Assembly (NCBI GenBank): GCA_027422505.1
Contig: JAPQWV010000298.1
Coordinates: 558,001 to 622,000 of the forward strand
Length of the DNA: 64,000 nt
DNA from: Craterostigma plantagineum
Taxonomy: Eukaryota; Streptophyta; Magnoliopsida; Lamiales; Linderniaceae
Direction: 5' to 3'
The notes beneath the pieces are model-generated. The model saw nothing but the letters and a program-made list of their open reading frames with translations. It did no database searches and was not told where the DNA came from. This document shows positions 45,790 to 57,215 of this stretch, piece by piece; position 1 is the first letter of the stretch, and each line of letters opens with the position of its first letter. Both the position numbers and the translations under genes were made by a program.

Positions 45790-47420
45790 TAAAGGTATCG
45801 AAGAACTTTGTCGACCACAACCTGTATCTGAAGGTCCAGGATACAAGTTTTCAGCTCGATCTGAGCACCTTTCGATGCCCGGACGAGATCATTGTCTCTA
45901 TCCTGAGAGGTCACCCCATCTGGCATGCGTTAACGGTCACCGCATCAGTGCCGATGGTATATCTCCAGCAGTTCTGGGGCTGCATACAAGGAGAAGTGGA
46001 CAATGGAGCCTTCAGATTCTCAACAAGGATCGAGACGCGGCATATCAGCATGGACAAGAACCAGTTCGGCATGGTACTGGACTTGCCCCACAGCAATAAT
46101 TACGAACCGCTCCCATCCGATGCTGAGATGATTCAAGACTTCTTGCACATGGGATACCAACCTCCGCTCACAAGATTAGCTCAGGTCTAGAGCAGCGGAA
46201 TCCCACACCCGTGGAAGACACTATTCGGAATAGTGAATAAGTGTCTGTCGCCCAAGCACGCAGGATTTGATAAGGGCAACAGCAACATTTTGAGGATCTT
46301 CCACGACATCGCCTTCGCAAGAAATTATGACTACACTCAGCTGATCTGGAACGACCTCGCGGACCAGATTCGGCAGAAGGAGAATCGGTAATCAAAGAAC
46401 GTGCCTTATGCTCGGTGGTTCAGCACCATCATCAGGGAGATCATGGCGCTGCACCAGACCATCCCTACTCTGCCTCTTGGCGGAAATTACCAACCACCAA
46501 GGCTTAAGTTCTTCCACAACCCACGGCTCACGGACCTGGACCAACCGTCGATGCCGATCTCATTCGAGCTCCTTCGTCTCGCGGACCCCAATGAAGACGT
46601 CTACAAGCTATACTGTCGGGATAGGAATCTCACCGAGGAAATGATTCGAGGGCCCCCGACAGTGCTTGGAGCTAGCCCTCACCAACAACAACAACAGCTA
46701 AGCCCTGAGGACGCGATGATTGATGATGTCGCTCAGGAGCTAGCTCAGGAGCCAACATTGGTCGAAGAGCCAATGCCCGACGTAGATGATACCCTGGTAG
46801 ACGTCGTGGCTACAGAGATGGAGCTCGAGGCTCCTGCACTCGAATTACAAGTGGAAGAGCCCGTACATGTTGGTGTGCTCGAAGAAACTTTTGAGGAAGT
46901 TCTTCAACAAGAAGCACAGCCCGAAACGGAAATGGGGCACACTTCACTTCCACTGGTGACAGATCAGACATTGGAGAACATCGATCGAGATCGTACTCCT
47001 CACACTGCCACCCGGTCTGACACAGAGTCTGACGAGGAAATCAGTCTGATCAGGAGGACTCCCAGAAAACCTAGCATTCAGTTGGAGTCGCTCTTTCCAG
47101 CAGTCACCACCGCACCAGATACTACACTAACCATAACGACAAGTGTTGCCGGCACTTCTTCGCTCAATCTTGAGCCGCAACCAACCCACGTGGTGTCTGG
47201 TTCGCAGGCGCAACCTGAGCCTGCCTTAACACCCATAGAGACGAATCCTCAAGATTCGACTCGAGGATTGGGTGGAAGTCTCATACAGTCACAACCTCAA
47301 GTGACTGCGAGCCAACCCACAGAGTCGATGTCTACTCAAGGGTTGATAACAGGCGACATCAGTCGTCCTGGTCCATCTCAGGAGGCGTCTGCACCCTTCG
47401 TGACGAACGAGCAGTTCTAG
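45790..47420 (+). pseudogene. Extra 3' coding region of copia, N-terminal part
   Basis: In the frame of 45948-46188 the protein reads from KNFVDHNLYLKVQ through TVTASVPMVYLQQFW and a C-terminal KFFHNPRL block. TAG (46188-46190) and TAA (about 46389) stops interrupt it, and it then stays open from 46401 to 47420. From 46700 on it is acidic and Pro/Thr/Gln-rich. I recall proteins with TVTASVPMVYLQQFW-like blocks next to copia pol in other plant genomes, usually annotated as hypothetical; this is recollection and was not checked. There is no ATG near the start, and a splice-acceptor-like AAAG just precedes the first conserved codon. No signal peptide or membrane segment is visible, so an envelope role is not supported. 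Function unknown. Confidence 0.7.
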
Positions 47421-47519
47421 ACCGCTCTCTCTGCCACTGTAGAGTCTATGGAAGACAAAATCACGGAGAGAGTACTCCAAGCACTCCCGAAGAGATACCG
47501 AGAAAGCACCTGCCTCTGA

Positions 47520-49034
47520 AGGCCCTTCGTCACAAATCAACCCCACACCTCCACAACTCACACCCACCGACCCTCTAGCCACTTCCTCCATCCTCATCAA
47601 TCCATACACAATCCCCATCACCGAGCTCCATGACATTCTCCTCGCCCGTCTGATAGGCCTTTCCATCCGATCGCCGCAAGAAGAATCCCTCTATAGGCGA
47701 TTGGTGGACCATCCTGAGCCACCGACTGACACCTGCCGAGGCCAAAGCTCCCACTCACGGTGCAGACATGACGATCCTGACGATCAGGACCCTCATGAGG
47801 GGGAGAAGAGGACAAGGACATCAACAAATGGCCAAGGACAAGGCTCGGGCGCTACGCAGACAAGCGCTGGAGCTGGTGAAACCCAAACACAAACCCACCA
47901 AACCCAAACACAAACCACCCACCAAACACAAACCACCCAAACTACCTACACCACGCACCGCACCGCCCACATCGAACCACCAACCTTTCACCTCAGGACG
48001 CCTCCGCCCAAACCACCGATCTACTCAAGCCCCTTGCTTCCGGAAGAATAAGCAAGTGCTGCGATGCTTGTAGCTCTAGCAGCTACCCAACCCACTCCCT
48101 CAGTCGCTCCAGACCAACCGGGACCCTCTGGACATGGCGTCAATCCACACGAGGCACTAGACAAGTACATCTTCGAAGGACAGTGGATGACCCATTCCAT
48201 GCCCGAGGAGCATCAAAGGCGACGGCTTCACGACGTTCGGCGCTTTCTACAACAAGCGTCTATAGACCTCGTAGTCATAGAAGACGACGAGCTTCAGGAA
48301 GGTGAAAACTAGGAGCGAGTTATCCCAAGGCTACCAGAGTTAATCGCTCAACAGGCGGTTCCCTCTCCAAGGCTAACACCAGGGACCGTCCGGATCGACA
48401 CGCAATGGGAAAACATCCAAATTGAAATTCCCTTCCTAGAAGAAGTTCGTGAGAATATTTGGAGGTCTCCGGGCAGAGTGAAGAAGCCGAACGAGTTCGA
48501 GTTTAGAGGGATCTCTCATTGGGATCAGCAAAAGAGGATGACCTACCTCTGGATGCTGACCAAACTAGGATCTGATGTTAGGCTGGGGATGACTAAGGCA
48601 CAAGCCAAGAGCCATTATAAGAGTCTCTCTCCAATAAGCCAACTACTCAGCGTCTACTGTGACAAAGGAGGACTTCCAACACCTCACTACATCATCGAAC
48701 GAGTGGACAGGACCCGAGAGGAACTGAGCGAGAGCGACCCGCCGTACCTGCCCACCGATGAAGTGTACCGTCTTTATCAGCTATACGTGGAGAAGTACAA
48801 AGGTCCTCAGGGCTTCATCAAGAAAGAAGGCCTCGAAGGGCTCTACCGGTTCATGATGCGACAAGTCAAGTACTTCACCGCTCACGACCTTAAATGGCGC
48901 TTGAGAGCAATATGAAGAAGGTCAACATGACCGTTCCGCTCAACAAAGGACCTGAGATCGAAGGGCTTCCCAACAATCACGTGCACATCAGCTCAGTCCT
49001 AGGCATCACCTACCAGCCCATCTTCGTGGTGTGA
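47520..49034 (+). pseudogene. Extra 3' coding region, duplicated C-terminal unit 1
   Basis: Reads ITELHDILLARLIGL, SLYRRLVDHPEPP and HDDPDDQDPHEGEK, then a low-complexity Thr/Gln/Pro stretch made of ACCCAAACAC repeats (47878-47945). Then come NPHEALDKYIFEGQWMTH, SIDLVVIEDDELQEG, a TAG at 48310-48312, and a long segment ending GLYRFMMRQVKYFTAHDL. A frameshift near 48895 separates this from the tail KKVNMTVP that ends with TGA at 49032-49034. Every landmark has a counterpart in the next unit. No known enzymatic motif is seen. Confidence 0.68.
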
Positions 49035-51103
49035 CCGTAACGACCCGAGCACCATCTTCACAAGATGTGTCGCGAGGAGAGGTCGGAAGACCCAAGGATA
49101 CTGAAGTCCAACCGACTCCAGGTGACGAGGGCCACCGAACAGAACCTAGTTCTGAACGTGTGTTAATGGCTAACCCTAGTGGCACCGGAGCAACATCACC
49201 AACTCCTCAAGATGTGACGTCGGCCTACCTGGAGAATCGCCTTTTTGAGTTTCTCGAAAACGTCAACCTACCACGGGTTCGAGGACTCATTAGGGATGTC
49301 GTCCAATCCGCTTCAACCGACAAATGGAAGGCCCTCATGGTGGAACAACCACCGTCACAACCTCGCGTCCTTTCTTTACCACCACGACGGCCCAGTCAAA
49401 CCGACCCGAATAACATCCCCTTACTCCAGCTCTTCGACGTAGGAATTTCTCGACTCCTTCAACTCGACAATCAGCGAACTCCAGAAGAAGAAGAACTGTA
49501 CCGAAAGCTAATTGCGGGTGGAGTTATACATCCACCGGATACCTGCCGTCAAGAAGGCCCCAGCAGGAAACGTCTTCATGACGATCCTGAAGACCAGGAT
49601 CGTCCTGAGGGGGTGAAGCAGCAAAGAACCACAGGAGCAGGTAACAATGTACGAGTACGAGGACGCGGAGCTCGGATTTCTGGCTCTCAATCATCCAATC
49701 CACCACCACCAATGTCCACCGGAGTTAGTCGAGCCTCGCCAGGGCCGAACCAGACAACTTCCCTTCGCGAAGTCGAGTCTGGCTCTTTGAGGACCTCCAC
49801 CTAGTCAGTCCAAACAACCACAACTATAAGTTCTTCACAATCTTGTCCCACAAGCCACAGAAGTCATGTCATACCTCCTCAATCCCCTATCTTATCCCTT
49901 CAGACCGATAATCCAACCATGCCAGCCGAAGAATTGTACAACCCACATGATGTAGTGGAGAAGTACATCTTAAGCGAAGAATGGAAGACTCATCCGGAGA
50001 ATCGAATTATGGCCAGAAACTTAATGGACAATGTTGGATACTTCCTTTCGAAGGCAAACATTAGTCTGGTCCGAATTGAAGAAGAGGAGCTTAATAAAGG
50101 TGAAGACTACGAAGCTGAGATACCGGTACTTCCCGAGCTTCTCCAACATACAGTCATCGACGAGGATTGCCCTCCAGATAACCACAAAGGAATATAAGAG
50201 CTGAAACTCCCATGGAAAAATGTCAAGGTGACTGCTCCATATCAAGAAGAAATACGAAGGAGCATCTGGAGGAGGGAGGATAAGATCTTAAAGATAGACG
50301 AACTTGACCTCAAACACCTAACTCATCTCTCACGACCAAAAGCCGTTTAGTACCTACTCTCTCTCCGTCGAACACTAATGTTCAGAGGAAGAGCAGGGGA
50401 CATAGAAGATCTACAAAAAGAAGAGGCGAAACGACCCAGAATCAGAGAAGTTCTGACAGTTCGTAAGGAGCGATATGGGGACATAGAATTTCCTATCTAC
50501 TTGATACGGCGAGAAGATGAGTCAGTCGAAGAACTAAGTGAAGGCGACCTATCATATCTCAGAGGTGAAGATATTGATCAAATGATAAGGGACTACAGAA
50601 TGCTTCGGGTACTTAGAACTCCAAAATTAAGGATGGGTTATGCTTCGTTGAAAAGGTTCATATTACGCCAAGTCAAGTTTAACGCAACACATGACCTCCA
50701 AATGGCACTTGAGAGCAACATGAAGAAGGTGAATCTCACGAAGCCTTCCATTGAAGTCCCCGAGTCAGACAGCTATGGAGAAGGCCATATCTTTGTAGGG
50801 GAAGATCCTTCGGTGTTCTAGTTGAATTACAGGGGAGAGAAGAGACTGATGAGAACCTCAGAGATTCACAAGTTCTGATATGGAACCCTCCTCATTCTTC
50901 GAAAGAAACTAAGGAGAATCACTGAGCAAATAAGATACGAAGAACATGAAGTCCAAGAGAAGTACCATAAAATGATCGAAACCATCTCATACCGAATTTC
51001 CTTTCATAGGAGGTTGCGATCATATGAGATAAGACTTGGACTCAGAAGATCAGCCTACGAACTGATGAAGCCGTCGAAGAAGAAGAAAAAGAAAAGGAAA
51101 TGA
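49035..51103 (+). pseudogene. Extra 3' coding region, duplicated C-terminal unit 2 and end
   Basis: Open from about 49035 to 49804, then again at 49919-50197 and 50378-50821, with stops between. Landmarks parallel unit 1: LLQLFDVGISRLL, ELYRKLIAGG, HDDPEDQDRPEGVK, NPHDVVEKYILSEEWKTH, ISLVRIEEEELNKGED, RFILRQVKFNATHDLQMALESN and KKVNLTKP. After the stop at 50819-50821 the frame continues with RLMRTSEIHKF and a very basic Lys/Arg-rich end (KKKKKKRK), stopping at about 51103. The HDLQ...KKVNLTKP and LMRT-E-HKF blocks match my memory of the same 3' region in other copia elements. Function unknown; a nucleic-acid-binding tail is possible from charge alone. Confidence 0.68.
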
Positions 51104-51139
51104 AGACTTAGTATAGGATTTATTGTAATTTGGACACTT

Positions 51140-51400
51140 AGGGGGAGAATGTAGGAATATTTTAGAAGTGTCTAAAATATTTATTCTTAGTCTTTTGTAT
51201 TTCTTTATGATGTATTTAATGTGTTAATTCCTAGTTGTTTGGGTTTTGGTTGTAATGGGCTTGTTAGGGGCCCAACGAGCTTAATACCTTTCCAAGGTAT
51301 TTAAGCCCAAACCCTAACCATCATTAGTTTAAGTTTCCATTTGCTAAATTACTTCACGTACGCAAACTCTCAAAAGCCTCCAAACAATGTTCACGTATTC
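51140..51400 (+). repeat. Polypurine tract and candidate 3' LTR start
   Basis: AGGGGGAGAA (51140-51149) is followed by TGTAGGAATATTTTAG, a plausible copia LTR start, and by a TATA-like GGTATTTAAGCCC at about 51296. The following sequence does not match the LTR at 21678-22023. The right limit is unclear, because from about 51400 the sequence belongs to the inverted-repeat arm. Confidence 0.5.
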
Positions 51401-52984
51401 AAAGAAGGTTTTAATCTTTATCAAAGTGTTTTTGGATAATCTGGAATTACATCTACGCACAGAATCAAGCGAAAAACTATAAAATGTAGATGAGAACGAA
51501 GTTTAAACACACATAAATACCTAATAAGCGTCGATTTCTACCTTAAAAGACGAAAATCTGTTGAAAATTGAAAGATTTTGAGGATTAAAGATTCGTCTTT
51601 ACTGTTTGAGTTTTTCGCGTGAGGAAATTTTACGACTGTGGGGTTTCTCGAATGGGATTTATGCGTGTGTGAAAGTTTTTCGACTGGAAAAAGGTGAATT
51701 TCACATTAATGGGCTGACTAGACATGTTTGGTTCGCCATTGGACAAACCCATTTTTAAGTTTCGCTGGAGAACCTTATATCGAGAGATTGGTCCCAATTT
51801 AATTTTCGCTCGAAAACCTGGTAGTGAAAATTACCATTTGGTCCCAATTCAATTTTTCGCTCGAGAAACTGCGATCGAAAATTACTAATTTCATCTAATT
51901 TATCAAATGTGAGTTATCCTATGCTTTCAGATTTACCCTTAAATCAAGTAAAAACCACATAATTGTTCCCCTATATATGAAAATAAATGCAATTAACTCC
52001 TTGTAATTCTGATATGGTGATATCTGGCTCCATAGTCGAAATCTGAAATCTGCAATACTTAGAGCAAAAATGTCGAGAATATTACAGTTAATTTAGAAGC
52101 AATTTTCTAATCAGGCGTCCCCTGAAAGGTTTTTAAGAAAATTGGTTATATTAAAATCCATAATACACGTTAACGGTCAAAATATTTAACCAACCAACAT
52201 TTAAACCAATGTCGTGCGCTCCAAATCGTGAAAATTTGTGAAGTCTTCCTCATTGAAGTGCGTTTTCCAGAATCAGAACTGAATTTTCTGCAACACTTAG
52301 AGAAAGATCATCAAAAATATTTGGAGCTCAAGACATAAATTTTATAATGTTCTCCCTCAAATAATGCATCTCAATTGACTTATCAAGTAAGTATATAAAT
52401 CAATCAAAGTAACACTTACAAAAAAACACGCGATTTATCAAGATTAGCCTCGATACATGTTCCCCTATACATGTAATTATAATTTCGCGTGTGGGTATGA
52501 GCAAGAACAAATATTCGCATTTATACAATTCAAAGTAGATGCAAACCGAATTTGCATGACATAATGTGCGAATTAAAACAGAATATCTCATTTGATCAAT
52601 TCAATTCAAATGCAAAGTAATATTGCATATCAGAATGTGCGATTTATCTTTTATATATATATATATATTTAATTTTTCATAACATATAATAGTAAGAAAA
52701 ATACGAAGAAAAATTTCAAGAAAAAATTATCATTTATCGATATAATTTTTGTCGTATGAATATTAATATTATATGGGGTCAGATTATCTTGCTTTGATCA
52801 TTATCACGCCTAAATTTCACACGACACTTGAAAAGATCTTATGCCATCAAGTCACGTCAACAAACTAAAGTCCTAAGTTCAAAGTATGATCCATTTCGAC
52901 AACTCAGGATTTTTATATTTATATCACTCAAGTCAACACAAGTCATATTAAGTCAATTTACCGGTGATCGAGGCGCTTTTAATA
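51400..52984 (-). repeat. Right arm of the diverged inverted repeat (minus-strand copia 3' region fragment)
   Basis: Read on the minus strand it parallels 44186-45650, including the polypurine-like site (52352-52366 region), the TA microsatellite (52656-52670) and the AAATTTTTCTCG-like words (51600-51880). It is best seen as a fragment of a second, oppositely oriented element of the same family. It ends about 77 bases before the start codon of the first DUF569 gene. No gene is seen in it. Confidence 0.72.
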
Positions 52985-53061
52985 ACAAAAAAAAAAAACA
53001 AAAGCGAAAAAAGGCCAAAGAGCTAGCATACAAATGCAGACTTTTTACAGATCAATCTCCA

Positions 53062-54856
53062 ATGGAGTTCTTCAACAATGCCAAAGCCGTAAGGCTGAAA
53101 ACCACCTCGACAAGTACCTAACTGCCCCAGAGGACCAACTAACCGTTCATCAGACCCGCGAAGGTTCATCAAAGAGAGCTCGCTGGGCCGTCGGGCTCAT
53201 CCAATCCAATCCCCACGCCATTAGGCTTAAGAGCTTCTATGGTTCTTACCTAACAGCTTTGGAAAACTCCTTTCTGCTCGGCTTGACAGGCAAGAAAGTG
53301 CAGCTGAAAGCATTTTTCGGTGCAAACGGGTTGGACTTTAGTACAACAGAGTGGAAGCCAATTAAGGAAGGTTACAATAAGGTGAGGTTTAGGACAAAAG
53401 CAAAGTCGTATTTAAGGGGTAATGGGGCGACTCAGCCTTGGAGGAACACTGTGACTCACGATTTCCCTCAGAGGACGGCCACGCAAGATTGGGTTTTGTG
53501 GGAAGTTGAGGTTTTCGATGTGTCTGCCTTGGCTGATATACAGTATCTGTCTAATAATAATGAGGTATCATCATTTTCATCGACCATTGTTGCTACTGCT
53601 AATAAGTCCATAGATGATGGTCAAGGTCATTCATCGTCCTCTAATAAGGTTGTTAATTATTCATTCGTGACTGAGGACGATGGTGATAGTGGTGGCAGCC
53701 GTCATTCACTGTCGTCGTCGAGTTTGGCTTCAGCTGATTTGGAAAGGCAAATGGTGTTTCGGAACAATCATCAATGGCTATCGGGTGTATCTGATCATCA
53801 TCATTCTCCCATGTCTTCTCCAAGGTGTAAACGAAAGGTAGCAGTAGTAGTTTGTTTAGGACAAGTTATATAGTCTTCCATTTTTCAGTTTCCTATGTGT
53901 TTAACCCCAATAATACTACTACTGCTAAGGAAGGGGATTTGTCCCAAAACAATTGGATTTTGGTGGAGTGCATATACTGACTTGATTTTCATTGAATCTT
54001 CCCAGTATCAATGGATATACTTCTGATTCTATTTTTTTGGGGCGTGAGCTTCTCGTTCCGTTGAGATGGAAGAGAAGTTCGTGTATGTGTTTGTCCTCTT
54101 TGAATGGAGGCTTTTTCCCTACTAAGAATCGAGGGCTCTGTGGGCTTTTTAGCTAGTATGTACTCGTTTCAAAATTTTATGAGTAGCTATCGATTGATAA
54201 ATAGAGATAGATGCGCTTCTTATAACAATATCTTCTTGATTCTGAATTTTTTCATGTAGGACGGAAGGGAGTTTCTCGACAAGGCAAAATTGGTAAGGTT
54301 GCAGGGCCACCACGGGAAATACGTATTTGCGGACGAGGACTAGGAAACGGTCCCTCAGAGCAGCAAAGGGTCGTCCCCACGGAGGTGGATGGTGGAATTC
54401 GTAGGCGTAAATAAAATTCGTCTAAAGAGCTTCCACCAGCTTTACCCAACCGCATCGGACGAAGCATTCCTACTCGGAATGACGGGCAAGAAAGTCCTCC
54501 AAACCCAAGGCGGAAGCCGAGCGGCAACAGAGTGGGAGCCAATCAAGGAAGGAGACCACCGAGTGAAGCTTGTGACGTGGGAGGGTAAGTTTTGAGGGCC
54601 AATGGTGGGACACCACATTGGAAGAACTCCGTTACACACGACGTGCCCCAAAGGACCTCAACTCAAGAGTGGGTTCTATTGGGAGTCGATTTGTTGATGG
54701 GTTGTCAAGACTGTCCTGCAGTGTTTCGAGCACGTCTTCGTGCTTAGATTCGCCTTTGTCACGAGATGATGGTTGCGAGCGAGCTCTAATGCTGCTGTTG
54801 GCGGTGATTCGGTCGTGGCACGGTTCTCCTCCGAAAAATCTGGGCTCGCCGAGAAG
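53062..54856 (+). pseudogene. DUF569 family gene copy 1 (two domains), broken
   Basis: Exon 1 (53062-53837) opens MEFFNNAKAVRLK. An apparent one-base loss at about 53096-53099 shifts the frame, which then reads HLDKYLTAPEDQLTV, IRLKSFYGSYLTALENSFLLG, WRNTVTHDFPQRTATQDWVLWEVEVFDV and a Ser-rich tail. The donor is AAG|GTAGCA at 53838 and the acceptor TGTAG| before 54260. Exon 2 carries a second DUF569 domain (KLVRLQGHHGKYVFADED, FLLGMTGKKVLQT) with a TAG at 54341-54343 and a second frameshift at about 54594. The C-terminal YYYVADD-type exon present in copy 2 is missing. DUF569 proteins are plant-specific, with a fascin/actin-cross-linking-like fold and poorly known function. Three lesions in a copy abutted by a transposon indicate a pseudogene, unless the assembly is faulty. 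Confidence 0.85.
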
Positions 54857-57215
54857 GTATGCTAATATGAGTTTGCATAGTGCGTTGCGACCAGAATGAC
54901 ACTATGCTAATATGGGCTCCGTATTCATGACTTTAATTTAAAAAAAAAGTTCATCCTAAGACCATCTTCAACCGATAAAATCATTCTCAAACTCAAACTC
55001 ATTCTCAAATTCAAAATACAGTAATAGTTCTCCGACCATTAAATTCATTCTCAAACTCAAAAGACTATTTTCGTAATATTTACTTACACACGTGCTTTTA
55101 AAAAATTGAAACCCCGAAAGCAAAGACCGGAATGACGCTAGGCGCAAAGTGTATTACATTTTCTTATCCTAATTTTGTTGATACTTTGATATAGATTTGA
55201 ATTAGTGATGGCAGTGTGCAATGAAAGTGACAGCACGTACGATAATAAATAGTCTTCAGCTGGATAATATTAGATCCATATCTGATCATTTTCTTTGTCC
55301 TATATTTTTTAATTAGTCTTGCAATGAAAACTAAGTTTCCAGTGTATTATTTGTAAGAAAAGTAACATAGGTTCACGATTAGGGACTGGGTGGATAAGTA
55401 GCCGTCTTCAATTAGACTCCTTGGCTTGGACCTGACACGCGGATTAGTCTAGATGGAATGGAACCTCTCATAGCATCTTAATTCACTTGGGACATAGGTG
55501 GGTCTGGGATTCGAGGAGGTATTGCTTAAGAAATAAATAAATTAAAGGGGCCATGGTAGTCGGGCCCCATGTAATTTTTAAAATAGGATCTAGGCTCGTG
55601 TCAGAAAAAAGTATAGTTTTAGGGAGTCATTTCTGAATTTAACTTAGAATAAAGGTTGTTTGACGAATATACGCTTTATAAAAGAGTAATTATGAAGTGG
55701 TATCCAGCGCTCCTATTTTGTTATCAAATTGCAATAGATTGTTATCAGTTATCACATAATAGGAAGTGTTACTCAGCACAAATATTATGTTATTATATGT
55801 CTAATAAATGTTATTAACATAATAAAATGAGTTTTGACAATCGCAATAAGCATCCGCTGCAAATATAAGAGTTTATTTGGATATTACATCATCAAATATA
55901 AGATTTGCAAGGGTATGCTTCGAATCTAATTGATGCAAATACGAAAAAAAAAGTAAATCGATTCATGTTTTCGGCTAAAATTGCAGCGTGCCACCGTGTC
56001 GGATCCATCGTTCGTCATTCAAGGTTAATGGAGCTGAAAATGGAATCGTTGAAAAAATCTGGCGTAAATAAATGTTTTTTAAAGTGGTACGAATTTCAAA
56101 TCATTGTGTTATTGCTAAATAAATAAGAGGTATCTCATGTGAACACGTAGAACTATATTTTTTTAAGAAGGGGTATCGAAACATATTTATGTGTTACCTG
56201 TTGTCCTCTATTTGGTATAGTTGAGTTAGAAGTTTGCTGGTTAACACTTCATCCTTTCTGGATAACACTTCCTTAATTCTGGATAACACTTTTGCTATTT
56301 CGAAGGAACATGTTCATTCGTTTGAATTAAGTGTTATTTTTTTGGCAACATTTGTTAAAGGCACTGTAGAAATTGTTACTCGATATGCATAAATTGTTAT
56401 CCAGAAAAATTTGGTAATTCTCAAACGTTCCAATTTTGGATCGCGTCAAATTATTTACCCAATTTCTGCAGAAACACTTAAGGGTTTTGCTGTACTACTT
56501 CTCTGTTCAACAGTACCACTTCATTGTTCAGCAATACCACTTCATGGGTCTAGTACCTTCATGTACATTGTATACCACTTCATTGTTGCTTTGCTCGTTT
56601 GAAGAAGACGATGGCAATGATTCATAATTCTTTTTGTTTATTATGGGTAAATATATCTTTTATCATAGATTAGGTCCTTATTTCTAAACGAAACTTAAAT
56701 TTAGGTACTTCTATCTATATGAAACATAAATAGGGTCTGAAATCAAAAGCAAACCTATTACTAGGCCTGACATGTAATTACCTCTAAATTGAAGCATTAG
56801 GCACAATCACATAAGAGGAAATAATAAATTTTTCTTGGGGCGTTGATTGTTCCAACTCAAAATTATTTCATATGTAAAAAAAATGGAATATTTTGTTGGT
56901 AGTGGTAGAGGACAGGCAGGCCACCAACAATAAATCTAACCGCTCATTTACTTCCCCACCACATGAAAAAAACCAACAATTCTACGCGCCTCATACCTCG
57001 TCGTCCTCCGCACCAAAAAGATACTATTCTCAACATCTAATCTAACCACCACAATACTTGTATTGAAATCTAATTTCAGATCATCATCTTCCCGGTTGTA
57101 AACGAAGAAGAAGAAGACGTTTACAACCTGGCATTTTCTATTTTTTTTCTTTTCAATTTCGTATTCCTCGAAAAAATTTCTCCAATATAATAACATTACA
57201 ATACAGGTTTCTGGG
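54857..57215. other. Intergenic region between the two DUF569 copies
   Basis: No gene recognised. The sequence at 54960-55080 (repeated CATTCTCAAACTCAAA) resembles the end of a small transposon, but I found no matching inverted end. A short repeated word CTGGATAACACTT occurs near 56260-56290. Small open frames (55905-56126, 56411-56627 and minus 56948-57229) show no protein family character. Confidence 0.6.
57094..57128 (+). other. Perfect 11-bp hairpin in the leader of DUF569 copy 2
   Basis: GGTTGTAAACG (57094-57104) and CGTTTACAACC (57118-57128) are exact inverse complements around a 13-base GAA-repeat loop. It lies about 90 bases before the start codon. Confidence 0.75.

Noticed and set aside
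47878..47945. ACCCAAACAC repeats as a telomere-like or CRISPR-like array
   Set aside because: The repeat is short and in frame with a low-complexity Thr/Gln/Pro segment, has no unique spacers, and does not match the plant telomere unit TTTAGGG.
45790..51103. The extra copia region as a retroviral-type envelope gene
   Set aside because: There is no signal peptide, hydrophobic membrane segment or cleavage-site pattern; the sequence is acidic, Pro/Thr/Gln-rich, then basic.
53034..53061. An upstream start for DUF569 copy 1 in the shifted frame
   Set aside because: The residues before the frame change are not family-like, whereas the ATG at 53062 in the other frame gives the conserved MEFFNNAKAVRLK start.
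54583..54600. GGTAAGT in exon 2 of DUF569 copy 1 as a splice donor
   Set aside because: The neighbouring gene has continuous coding sequence at the same place, so a one-base loss explains the stop better.
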